Shown here piece by piece: positions 1 to 6,360 of a stretch of DNA of 7,396 nt (positions are counted from its first letter, which is position 1; each line of letters begins with the position of its first letter). Location: NCBI GenBank assembly GCA_016793525.1, contig JAEUJT010000066.1:1-7396 (forward strand), read 5' to 3'. The position numbers and the translations under genes are program-made. This DNA is from Archangium sp. (GTDB taxonomy: Bacteria > Myxococcota > Myxococcia > Myxococcales > Myxococcaceae). The notes under the pieces were generated by a model that was given only the letters and a program-made list of their open reading frames with translations, searched no databases and had not been told where the DNA came from.

Positions 1-1088
1 GCCACGTTGCCCCCGTGCCGCTCGGCGATGCGTTTGACCAGCGCCAGCCCGAGACCCACGCCCTGCTCTTTGGTGGTGACGAGGGGCTCGAACAAGCGGC
101 GCCGGGTGATGGGGTCGACGCCCGGGCCGGTGTCTTCGACCACCACGCGAACGAAGTCTCCGGGCTCAGCGCCGCCGCGCACGGTGACCTGCCCGTGCGC
201 TCCGCAGGCCTGCACCGCGTTCTGCACCAGGTTGACGAAGAGCTGGCGCAGCTGACCGCGAGCGCCCACCACGGGCGGCAAGCCCTCGAGCGCCTCGAGC
301 ACGACGCGCACGCCGGCCGGAGCCGGAACATCGAGCACCACCGCCCGCAGCACCTCGGCCAACGACAGCGGCTCGCGGGTCAGCGGCCGATCGCGAATCA
401 TGTCGAGCAGGTCGGTGACGATCTTGTTGGCGAGCTCGATCTGCCCGCCGATGCGCTCGACGTGCTTCTTGGCGCGCTCGTCGTCGCCGATGCGCGAGCG
501 CAAGATGTGGAGCGAGGTCTCCATCACGCCGAGCGGGTTGCGCAGCTCGTGGCCCATGGAGCCGACCAGCTGCCCGAACGTGGCCAGCCGCTCCTGGCGC
601 GCCTGCTGGGCGAGGTAGTCTTCTTTGTAAGTGTGCAGCATGATCGCGAGCTCGAGGTCGAGCACCTTGCCCAGCGCGGCGCGGGCGGTGGCGAGCACCG
701 CGGGCTGTGTGGCCCAGGCCTGATCGACACGCTCGCTCATCTGCTGGCGCACCACGTTCATCGCGCCGAACATGTAGTGCTGGGGCAGCGCGATGCGCAC
801 GTGCAGGCGACCGATACGGCAGCGCAGCTCGAAATAGGCCTCGTCCCACGGGCCGGAGAGCAGCTTGTCCATCCACGCTTCGAGGGTGACCTTGAGGTGG
901 CCGACCACCGACTCACCGCCGACGAGCGACTCGCGCGCGCCCTCGTGCTGGAGGATGCGCTCGTAGAACACCTCGGCGATGGGCTTGAAGTGCGGCGCCA
1001 TCACCGGGTGGAGCGCCCTGAGCGCCCCCTCGTCGGCGGGCCCGAAGCCGACGTAGCGCTTCAGCTCTTCGAGCAAGGTTTCAGGCAC
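1..1088 (-). CDS. Globin-coupled sensor histidine kinase (protoglobin-HisKA-HATPase), 3' end outside window
   Basis: Soluble sensor kinase; 362 residues are visible and the C-terminus lies left of position 1. Residues about 5-117 look like a protoglobin domain, with the proximal-histidine segment [18 protein letters not shown] carrying His96 as the likely haem ligand. Residues about 118-168 form a helical linker. The phospho-acceptor motif is GHELRNPLG with His180. The ATPase domain has an N-box (NLVQNAVQA, Asn286/Asn290), a G1 box (VEDTGPGVD, about 317-325) and a G2 box (GVGLGLALV, about 343-351). No transmembrane segment is seen, so it should be cytosolic and sense diffusible O2, CO or NO through haem. 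The GTG start is chosen because an in-frame TAG lies four codons upstream and the next ATG (residue 30) would cut into the globin; no clear Shine-Dalgarno is visible. The NtrB-like catalytic core suggests a partner response regulator, possibly an NtrC-type sigma-54 activator; none is in the window. Domain calls are firm; ligand and partner are inferred. Confidence 0.9.
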   Translation of the reverse strand, partial: MPETLLEELKRYVGFGPADEGALRALHPVMAPHFKPIAEVFYERILQHEGARESLVGGESVVGHLKVTLEAWMDKLLSGPWDEAYFELRCRIGRLHVRIALPQHYMFGAMNVVRQQMSERVDQAWATQPAVLATARAALGKVLDLELAIMLHTYKEDYLAQQARQERLATFGQLVGSMGHELRNPLGVMETSLHILRSRIGDDERAKKHVERIGGQIELANKIVTDLLDMIRDRPLTREPLSLAEVLRAVVLDVPAPAGVRVVLEALEGLPPVVGARGQLRQLFVNLVQNAVQACGAHGQVTVRGGAEPGDFVRVVVEDTGPGVDPITRRRLFEPLVTTKEQGVGLGLALVKRIAERHGGNV

Positions 1089-1119
1089 CGGCAGACGCTA
1101 GCCATCGGTGCCACCTCTC

Positions 1120-1181
1120 GCAACGCTCGCCATGCAACGCGCAAAAGCAATCGCCGTACCGCGCCGATGCCGCGCAAGAGC
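1120..1181. repeat. Short repeated elements in the divergent intergenic region
   Basis: Between the kinase and the stress operon, GCAACGC occurs at 1120-1126 and 1134-1140, 14 bp apart. The 11-mers CGCGCAAAAGC (1138-1148) and CGCGCAAGAGC (1171-1181) differ by one base and are 33 bp apart, about three helical turns. GCAAC is also the core of the palindrome at 1190-1208. They could be weak binding sites for the same regulator, but short GC-rich words recur by chance in such DNA, so confidence is low. Confidence 0.3.
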
Positions 1182-1189
1182 CATGACCC

Positions 1190-1208
1190 CGGCGCAACCG
1201 TTGCGCCG
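1190..1208. promoter_or_regulatory. Perfect 19-bp palindrome, candidate operator or enhancer-binding site
   Basis: CGGCGCAAC and GTTGCGCCG are exact inverted arms of 9 bp around one central base. The element lies in non-coding DNA between divergent genes, with its centre about 39 bp upstream of the GG of the sigma-54-like element. That geometry suits a dimeric regulator, either an activator with a promoter-proximal upstream site or a repressor. A hairpin in RNA is also possible, but no U-tract follows, so a terminator is unlikely. The bound protein is unknown. Confidence 0.5.
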
Positions 1209-1236
1209 ACGACTGCGCGCCGCGGGGGAGATGGAA

Positions 1237-1252
1237 TGGAACGACGTTTGCT
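1237..1252 (+). promoter_or_regulatory. Sigma-54 (RpoN) -24/-12 promoter of the stress operon
   Basis: TGGAACGACGTTTGCT matches the RpoN consensus TGGCACG-N4-TTGCW at every defined position but one (A for C at position 4). The invariant GG (1238-1239) and GC (1250-1251) are separated by exactly 10 bases. The expected transcription start, about 12 bases after GC, is near 1263, immediately before the ATG at 1265. Transcription from it would require an AAA+ enhancer-binding activator; the palindrome upstream is a candidate site. No other recognisable promoter was found in this region. The match is read by eye and has not been scored. Confidence 0.6.
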
Positions 1253-1264
1253 CTTCGCCTGCGT

Positions 1265-1516
1265 ATGAAAACCACACGAGCGCAACGAACCGAGCTGCGC
1301 AGCGACCTGCGCGAGCTACGCCTGGTGCTGAAGGGCCTCCTCGACGAAGTGCGGGTGCAGGCACACCTGGGGGCGATGGAGCTCAAGAGCGACGCGGGGC
1401 CGTACCTCACCGAGGTGCGCGACGCGACGCAGGCCGCCAGACGAGATCTCGTGAAGCGCGGGCAGCAGCTCTCGGCGCAGCTCAAGCGCATTCGCGCCCA
1501 GCACCGGGCGAGCTGA
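1265..1516 (+). CDS. Small charged helical protein, first gene of the stress operon
   Basis: 83 residues, not recognised as a named family. It is rich in Arg, Glu, Leu and Gln and has almost no helix-breaking residues apart from one Gly-Pro near residue 47, so it should form two long amphipathic helices, possibly a coiled coil. It has no Cys, signal peptide or membrane segment. The central stretch DEVRVQAHLGAMELKSD resembles small helical proteins I recall beside stress genes in deltaproteobacteria, but this is from memory. G/C at third codon positions and its place 3 bp upstream of the universal stress gene support a real gene. No Shine-Dalgarno precedes the ATG, and the predicted transcription start is about 2 bases upstream, so translation may be leaderless. 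It probably acts with the downstream stress proteins; its molecular role is unknown. Confidence 0.7.
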   Translation: MKTTRAQRTELRSDLRELRLVLKGLLDEVRVQAHLGAMELKSDAGPYLTEVRDATQAARRDLVKRGQQLSAQLKRIRAQHRAS

Positions 1517-1519
1517 CCC

Positions 1520-1951
1520 ATGCTCCAACACGTGATGGTGGCGATGGACGGCTCCACTGCCGCACGCCGCGCGGCGCGCTTCGCGATGTCGCTCGCCGGG
1601 CAGACCAAGGCGCGGGTGACGCTGGTCACGGTGCTCCCGCCGGCCGAGGTGCTGCCGTTGGGCCCGCTGTCTGGCTACGCGGTCGTGACCCCGCCGCTGA
1701 CGGAGAAAGAAGCTCGGGACCTCGACGCGCGGCTGAAGGAGGTCGCAGGTGAGTTCCCCGACGTGGCGGTGGAGCGCCTGATCGAATCGGGGCCCGTCGC
1801 CGACACGCTCGTCGACACCGCGCAGCGGCTGAACGTCGATCTGCTGGTGCTGGGGGCCCGAGGCCTCGGCCCTGGCCGGAGGCTGCTGCTCGGCTCGGTG
1901 AGCGACCAGGTCGTGCACCACGCCCACTGCCCCGTCACCGTCTGGCGATGA
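1520..1951 (+). CDS. Universal stress protein, UspA family, ATP-binding type
   Basis: 143 residues, the usual size of a single Usp domain. It begins with the typical strand and acidic turn (VMVAMDGS, Asp10) and ends with the family's nucleotide-binding signature: Gly112-x2-Gly115-x9-Gly125-Ser126, followed by SDQVVHHAHCPVTV. That signature marks the ATP-binding subclass (as in MJ0577) rather than the non-binding UspA subclass. Such proteins are cytosolic dimers linked to survival under starvation, hypoxia or redox stress; no enzymatic reaction is assigned. The gene starts 3 bp after the preceding stop. GGGCGAG, seven bases before the ATG, is at best a weak ribosome site, so translation may depend on coupling. 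Its stop overlaps an alternative upstream ATG of the CBS gene. The family call is secure; the specific stress is inferred from the neighbouring haem kinase. Confidence 0.93.
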   Translation: MLQHVMVAMDGSTAARRAARFAMSLAGQTKARVTLVTVLPPAEVLPLGPLSGYAVVTPPLTEKEARDLDARLKEVAGEFPDVAVERLIESGPVADTLVDTAQRLNVDLLVLGARGLGPGRRLLLGSVSDQVVHHAHCPVTVWR

Positions 1952-1965
1952 ACCACCCCCACCCC

Positions 1966-1977
1966 AAGAGAGCTGCC
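1966..1977 (+). promoter_or_regulatory. Ribosome binding site that decides the CBS gene start
   Basis: AAGAGAG followed by a five-base spacer precedes the ATG at 1978. It is the best Shine-Dalgarno-like sequence in the operon and favours this start over the in-frame ATG at 1948, which has only a C-rich sequence before it. Confidence 0.5.
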
Positions 1978-2427
1978 ATGCAAGACACCATTGAACGTTT
2001 CATGACCCCCGCGGTGCACACCATCGGCAGCGACCGAACCCTGGCGGAGGCGCACGCGCTGATGCGGCAATACCGCGTTCGCCACCTCCCCGTGTTGACC
2101 CGGGGAAAGCTGGTGGGCCTGGTGACGGAGCGCGACCTGGCGCTCGTGGAGACCCTGAAGAACACTGACCCGACGAAGGTGTCGGTCGACGACGCGATGT
2201 CGCGCGACGTCTTTTCGGTCGAGCCGAGCGCGCCGTTGGCGTCGGTGGCGCGCACCATGGCGCACGAGCGGCTCGGCTCGGTCGTGGTGATGAGCGACGC
2301 GAAGGTGGTGGGCATCTTCACCGCCGTCGATGCGCTGAAGGCCCTCGACTTGCTGCTCTCGAGCCCGCCAGTGCAGCTCGCGCTGCGCCAGGCGCTCGTG
2401 CCCGCGACGACCGGGCAGCCGAGCTGA
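1978..2427 (+). CDS. Two-CBS-domain protein
   Basis: 149 residues from the chosen start, nearly all occupied by a tandem CBS pair (Bateman module): about 7-58 (FMTPAVHTIGSDRTLAEA through HLPVLTRGKLVGLVTERDL) and about 72-128 (AMSRDVFSVEPSAPLASVA through SVVVMSDAKVVGIFTAVD). Each repeat shows the sheet-helix pattern with the closing G(L/I)(V/F)T motif. No catalytic or membrane domain is attached. Stand-alone pairs of this kind usually bind AMP, ATP or related adenosyl ligands and act as energy sensors or regulatory partners. The start at 1978 is preferred because AAGAGAG lies five bases upstream. An in-frame ATG at 1948 overlaps the Usp stop as ATGA and would add ten residues (MNHPHPKRAA), but has no ribosome site. 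Resembles hypoxia-induced CBS proteins such as mycobacterial Hrp1 in architecture only; orthology is not claimed. Confidence 0.92.
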   Translation: MQDTIERFMTPAVHTIGSDRTLAEAHALMRQYRVRHLPVLTRGKLVGLVTERDLALVETLKNTDPTKVSVDDAMSRDVFSVEPSAPLASVARTMAHERLGSVVVMSDAKVVGIFTAVDALKALDLLLSSPPVQLALRQALVPATTGQPS

Positions 2428-2434
2428 GCGCGCG

Positions 2435-3847
2435 ATGGCGATCGAGCTGCAGTTCCTGGGCGGCGCGGGCACGGTGACCGGCTCGAAGCACCTCGTGCGC
2501 ACCTCACAGGCGACGGTGCTGCTCGACTGCGGCCTCTTCCAGGGCCACCGCGCCGAAGCGCGGGAGCGCAACCTCGCCTTCGACCTCGAGGCCACGCCGC
2601 TCGACGCGGTGGTGCTCTCGCACGCGCACATCGATCACTCCGGGGCGCTGCCGGTGGCCTTCAAGCGCGGCTACCGGGGGCCCATCTACACCACGGCGGC
2701 CACGCGAGATCTGTGCGCGCCGATGCTCGAAGACGCCGCGTTCATTCAGGCGGCCGACGCCCGGTACATTCAGCGGTTGATCGACCGCGGCCACTCCGAG
2801 CTGAAGCCGGCGGAGCCGCTGTACGACCGGGAAGACGCCGTGGCGGTGCTGCAGCAGATGATCGCGCTGCCCTACCACCGCGCGCACCCCATCGCCCCCG
2901 GGGTGAGCCTGACACTGCTCGACGCGGGCCACGTGCTGGGCAGCGCGGTCTGCGTGCTCGATCTCAACGACGGGGGGCGGCACGTGCGGCTGGCCTTCTC
3001 CGGAGATCTCGGTCGCCACCACCTGCCCATTCTGCGCGACCCCGAGGTGCCCGACGGCGCGAGCTGCTTGATGTTGGAGAGCACCTACGGTGACCGGCTG
3101 CACCCGCCCGTCGAAGAGATGACGCAGGCGCTGGGGGCCACCATTCGGCGCACCGTCGAGCGCGGGGGCAAGGTGATCATTCCCTCGTTCGCGCTCGAGC
3201 GGGCACAGGAGATCATCTACGCGCTGAAGCACCTCCAGCGCGCCGGTGGGCTGCCACCGGTGCCGGTGTACGTCGATTCCCCGCTGACGGTGAAGCTGAC
3301 CGACGTCTTCAAGCTGCACCCAGACTGCTACGACGCCGAGGCCGCCGCCCTGCTGCGAAGCCACGACTCGCCGTTCGACTTCGAGGGCCTGCGCTTCGTG
3401 TCGGAGGTCGCCGACTCCATGGCCATCGACGCCGACCCTTCGCCGTGCGTGATCATCTCGGCGAGCGGCATGTGCGAGGGCGGCCGGGTGCTGCACCACC
3501 TGCGGCACGCCATCGAGGGCGAGCGCAACACGGTGGTCATCGTCGGCTTCCAGGCGCAGCACACGTTGGGGCGACGGCTGGTGGAGGGCCGCACCTCGGT
3601 GCGGATCTTCGGGGTCATGCGACGGCGCGCCGCCGAGGTGGTGGTGTTGAACGGCTTCTCGGCCCACGCCGATCAAGCCGGGCTGGTGCGCTACGCCGAC
3701 GACGTCGCCCACCGGGGCCCGCTCGGTCGCATCGTGCTGGTCCACGGTGAACCACCCGCCCAGGAGGCGCTGAAGGCCGAGTTGGCGGCGCACCTGCCGA
3801 AGGTGAAAATCGACCTCCCGGTGGTGGGTGACCGCATCACGCTCTGA
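2435..3847 (+). CDS. MBL-fold/beta-CASP ribonuclease-like metallohydrolase
   Basis: 470 residues, full length for the bacterial CPSF73-like branch of beta-CASP nucleases (type member TTHA0252 of Thermus). Start MAIELQFLGGAGTVTGSKHL is typical. Metal-binding motifs are all present: His63-x-His65-x-Asp67-His68, His166 in DAGHVLGSA, Asp191 in SGDLGRHH, and the C-terminal His411 in NGFSAHADQ. The inserted beta-CASP domain (about 210-395) shows ESTYGDR, SFALERAQEI and SASGMCEGGRVLHHL. The protein ends in the RNA-metabolising MBL segment (IVLVHGEP). It should be a cytosolic, two-zinc endo- and/or exoribonuclease acting on single-stranded RNA. It starts 7 bp after the CBS stop and closes the operon, so it may reshape the transcriptome during the same stress response; that role is inferred. 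No strong ribosome site is visible. The N-terminus, metal ligands and length show no defect. Confidence 0.94.
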   Translation: MAIELQFLGGAGTVTGSKHLVRTSQATVLLDCGLFQGHRAEARERNLAFDLEATPLDAVVLSHAHIDHSGALPVAFKRGYRGPIYTTAATRDLCAPMLEDAAFIQAADARYIQRLIDRGHSELKPAEPLYDREDAVAVLQQMIALPYHRAHPIAPGVSLTLLDAGHVLGSAVCVLDLNDGGRHVRLAFSGDLGRHHLPILRDPEVPDGASCLMLESTYGDRLHPPVEEMTQALGATIRRTVERGGKVIIPSFALERAQEIIYALKHLQRAGGLPPVPVYVDSPLTVKLTDVFKLHPDCYDAEAAALLRSHDSPFDFEGLRFVSEVADSMAIDADPSPCVIISASGMCEGGRVLHHLRHAIEGERNTVVIVGFQAQHTLGRRLVEGRTSVRIFGVMRRRAAEVVVLNGFSAHADQAGLVRYADDVAHRGPLGRIVLVHGEPPAQEALKAELAAHLPKVKIDLPVVGDRITL

Positions 3848-3848
3848 G

Positions 3849-3862
3849 CGCTCCCTCGAGCG
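3849..3862. terminator. Weak hairpin between convergent genes
   Basis: CGCTC-CCTC-GAGCG gives a 5-bp stem with a 4-base loop in the 21-bp gap between the convergent stop codons (3847 and 3869). There is no T-tract on either strand, so intrinsic termination is doubtful; it is the only candidate structure in the gap. Confidence 0.2.
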
Positions 3863-3868
3863 ACAGCG

Positions 3869-4546
3869 TCACCTTCGAGCGGGGAGTGGGGCCGCCTCGT
3901 CTCCAGCCGGCCGGCGTTCAACGCGGAGCGAGCGCCGGCAGCACGCGGGGACCTCCTGTTCCAGCAGCGCGATGGCGTGGTGCGCCTTCTCGAGGAAGCT
4001 GACGGTGCTCTCGATGACGAAGCGCCTGGGGTGCCCTTCCCAGACGGCGGCGATGCGCTCATCGATGGCGGCGGCCTCGTCAGACGACTCCGTGCGGAGC
4101 GGGTTTCGGTGGTTGTACGCCGAGCGCGGCGGTGTCCGGAGGTGAATGACGGTGTGGTAGCGCGCGAGCTCTTGCTCCCGGTCGGTGCCCATCGCCGCGA
4201 AGAAGTCGCCCGGGCTCGGCCAATACGCGCTGCCGTCGACGGTGCCGCGGTCGCACACCACCAGGGCCGCGTGCTCCTCCGCGTCGGAGATGGCCTCGAG
4301 CGACCGCTGCACGTGAAAGATGGCGCGCTGGGCGGCCGCGCGGGCGCCAGTCGTGGTGCCGCGGCGGAGCCCACCGGAGAACAGCACGCTGGCGGCTTCG
4401 GGCAACACGTCGACATGGCGGCACAGGTGCCGGCGCGCGAGCTCGAGCACCGCCGTCTTTCCCGCGCCGGGGCCGCCGGTGAGCACCACCCGCTGGCGCA
4501 CGTGCAGCTGATGGCAGCCGCAGTCTGAGGGCGCCCACACCGTCAT
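3869..4546 (-). CDS. P-loop ATPase/kinase-like protein (AAA_28/NadR-type fold)
   Basis: 225 residues. The Walker A motif GGPGAGKT (Gly24-Lys30-Thr31) follows a hydrophobic strand (RVVLT). A Walker-B-like strand LVVCDRGTVDG places Asp99-Arg100 after it, as in small kinases. YNHRNPLRTE and the late segment FVIESTVSFLEKAHHAIALL fit the AAA_28/NadR-type NTPases, a group with diverse and often unknown substrates. The N-terminus carries Cys9, Cys11 and His12. The ATG is chosen because upstream codons overlap the preceding gene and GGCGAG lies just before it. This ATG overlaps the stop of the SafE fusion gene as ATGA, so the two are translationally coupled. The last 26 or so residues are Arg/Ala-rich and low in family character. 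It is cytosolic by prediction. Whether it helps the membrane partner or merely shares its transcript is unknown. Confidence 0.82.
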   Translation of the reverse strand: MTVWAPSDCGCHQLHVRQRVVLTGGPGAGKTAVLELARRHLCRHVDVLPEAASVLFSGGLRRGTTTGARAAAQRAIFHVQRSLEAISDAEEHAALVVCDRGTVDGSAYWPSPGDFFAAMGTDREQELARYHTVIHLRTPPRSAYNHRNPLRTESSDEAAAIDERIAAVWEGHPRRFVIESTVSFLEKAHHAIALLEQEVPACCRRSLRVERRPAGDEAAPLPARR

Positions 4547-6360
4547 CTCGCCAGAACCTCGAGCTGCGCCACCCACGCGGTGACATCGACCGGCACCTGG
4601 AGTCCGCCGCTGCCGCTGAAGTCGAACTCGGTGCGCGCGCGCGCGCGTTCGAGGCACTTTCGGGCCAAGGCGGTGTGGGGCCACCCGCGCACACAGGCCT
4701 CGAGGTACACGCCGTCGAGGCCCCAGAGCGCGGGCTCCGATGACGCCACCGAGGCTACGCCGAGCAGGTAGAGCGCCTCGCCGTTCCACGCGGCGCCGGG
4801 CGCCTCCTGGAGCGCGGCCCACAACGACGTCGTCGCGCGGAGCAGGGTGATCCGCTCCGCCTCCACCGGGGCCGGCGTGGCGAGCGCACCCGAGGTGGCG
4901 ACCAGCGCGGCCGCGCGGCGATATTTCGTCACCGGCGGGAGCCGACGCACCTCGACGCGCTCAGCGGCCCACCCGTCGACGTCGCGGCGCTGGCGCAGCA
5001 ACTCTGCGGTGGCGGCGGGTTCGAGATCGCCTCGCCGCAGCTCGGTGTCGAGCAGCGCGCCGGTCGAGACCGGGTCGTCTTTCACTTGAACCGTCACCGC
5101 GAGCGCCCCCTCGAGCGCGCGCTGGCGATCGTATGGAGGCGTGCCTGGGTTGGCCAACACCGAGCGCCACACCTCCAGCGCCGCGTCGAACCGCCGGGTC
5201 GCGACCAAAAGTTCGGCGCGCTGGAGCGGGTCCAGCTCGGGCGCGAGCTCCACGATGTCGGCGTCGCGCGCCGAGAGCTGCCGCGCGTGACAGCTCGCGC
5301 ACACGGTGATCACCGAGCGCAACCGATGCCTCGCCGGCTCGAAACGACCGGCGCGGAGATCGACCTCGGCTCGCTCGAGCGCCGCCCCCAACACGGCGGC
5401 GATGGCCGCGCGCGGGTCGCTCCCCTTCGAGGGGAAAGCGTGGCGGAGGGCCGCCAGGGTATCGAGCTGACGAGCGAGCTCCGCCGCATGTTCGGGACGA
5501 CGAAACTCGGCCGCGCTCACGAGCAGGGGCTGGAGCGCGCTCAAGGCCTGGCCGCTCGCGCGCATCACCGGTCGAATCGACGAGGCGTCGGGGCGCTCCG
5601 ACGCGGGGCGACGCGCGCGCCCGGTGGGAGAAGACACCGCGCCCACCGAAAGCGAGGGGAGGCGCATCGGTTGTGTGGCCGGGTCGCCGCACACGGGCGG
5701 CCCCTCGGCGGGGGCGTTGAGCGCCCTCCACACCAACACGGCCGCGGCGGCGAGGGGCACGGCGCGGCGAACCACGAGCGACGCGCGCGGCCAGCGGCTC
5801 AACGGCTTCAGCCCGAGCTGCACGCCGAACAGCGCGGGCGCAGAGCCGAGCGCGAAGCCACCGACCATCGCCGCTCCGCCGAGCGCGCTCCCGGCCCCGG
5901 CCGCCGTCGCGAAGAGACCGTAGAGCAGCCCACAGGGGAGGAAGGGCGTCGCCGCGCCCAAGAGCACCGCCCGGCCCGTCGAGCCGAAGCGACCCGCGCC
6001 ACGCATCAGCGCGGAGGCGACCGACGCCACGCCGGGCACCGCGCCGAGCCGTTTTCCCAGCTCGAAGGCGGTCGCCACCAGCCCCAGCGCCATCACCCAC
6101 GGGAGGAGCGGCTGCAGCGTGTGCGAGAACCGCTGCGCGGCGCGCCCCCCCACCCAACCGAGGCCGAGGCCCACCGCGGCGTACGCCAGCACCCGCCCGG
6201 CGTGCCAGCCGGCCATCGCGCGGCCTCGACCCGTGGAGCCCACCGGCGAACCGGCGCACGCCAACGGGCCGCACATCAACGTACAGTGCAGGCTGCTCGA
6301 CGCACCGACCAGCACTGCCGCGATGCCAGGCACTGCCAGCCCTTCGAGCCACCCGTCCAT
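4543..6360 (-). CDS. SafE/TauE-like membrane protein fused to a CxxCH cytochrome/TPR-like region
   Basis: 605 residues. Residues 1-215 form a six-helix SafE/TauE (DsbD_2-like) domain, helices near 11-36, 54-73, 83-103, 131-155, 160-184 and 197-214, with HCTLMCGP (His25, Cys26, Cys30) in helix 1 and FLPCG (140-144) in helix 4. Such proteins are commonly encoded near cbb3-oxidase maturation genes and are tied to copper or redox handling. Positive residues in loops 1-2, 3-4 and 5-6 put both termini in the periplasm. After a Pro/Arg/Ser-rich linker (about 218-262) comes a helical segment ending in CASCH (354-358), a covalent haem c site placed late as in class II cytochromes. Residues about 375-470 look TPR-like, and 525-605 form a conserved-looking tail with FSGSGG. 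The family normally ends soon after helix 6, so this is a fusion. In-frame TGA three codons upstream fixes the ATG as the earliest ATG start. The downstream ATPase gene overlaps by 4 bp. Confidence 0.85.
   Translation of the reverse strand: MDGWLEGLAVPGIAAVLVGASSSLHCTLMCGPLACAGSPVGSTGRGRAMAGWHAGRVLAYAAVGLGLGWVGGRAAQRFSHTLQPLLPWVMALGLVATAFELGKRLGAVPGVASVASALMRGAGRFGSTGRAVLLGAATPFLPCGLLYGLFATAAGAGSALGGAAMVGGFALGSAPALFGVQLGLKPLSRWPRASLVVRRAVPLAAAAVLVWRALNAPAEGPPVCGDPATQPMRLPSLSVGAVSSPTGRARRPASERPDASSIRPVMRASGQALSALQPLLVSAAEFRRPEHAAELARQLDTLAALRHAFPSKGSDPRAAIAAVLGAALERAEVDLRAGRFEPARHRLRSVITVCASCHARQLSARDADIVELAPELDPLQRAELLVATRRFDAALEVWRSVLANPGTPPYDRQRALEGALAVTVQVKDDPVSTGALLDTELRRGDLEPAATAELLRQRRDVDGWAAERVEVRRLPPVTKYRRAAALVATSGALATPAPVEAERITLLRATTSLWAALQEAPGAAWNGEALYLLGVASVASSEPALWGLDGVYLEACVRGWPHTALARKCLERARARTEFDFSGSGGLQVPVDVTAWVAQLEVLAR

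Noticed and set aside
15..1268. 417-residue plus-strand open frame
   Set aside because: It is antisense to the histidine kinase, whose motifs are clear on the minus strand; the translation is His/Ala/Arg/Glu-rich low-complexity text typical of a GC-rich shadow frame.
1675..2631. 318-residue minus-strand open frame across usp and CBS genes
   Set aside because: Ser/Arg-rich shadow crossing the boundaries of three well-supported plus-strand genes.
2504..3793. 429-residue minus-strand open frame
   Set aside because: Antisense to the beta-CASP nuclease, with no recognisable motif; long shadow frames are expected at this GC content.
3828..4145. Plus-strand 105-residue frame at the convergent junction
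   Set aside because: It overlaps the end of the nuclease gene and is antisense to the P-loop ATPase; no motif or ribosome site.
4633..4647. Run of alternating GC dinucleotides
   Set aside because: It encodes an Arg-Ala-Arg-Ala stretch inside the C-terminal part of the SafE fusion; possible slippage or Z-DNA site, but GC runs this short are common in such genomes.
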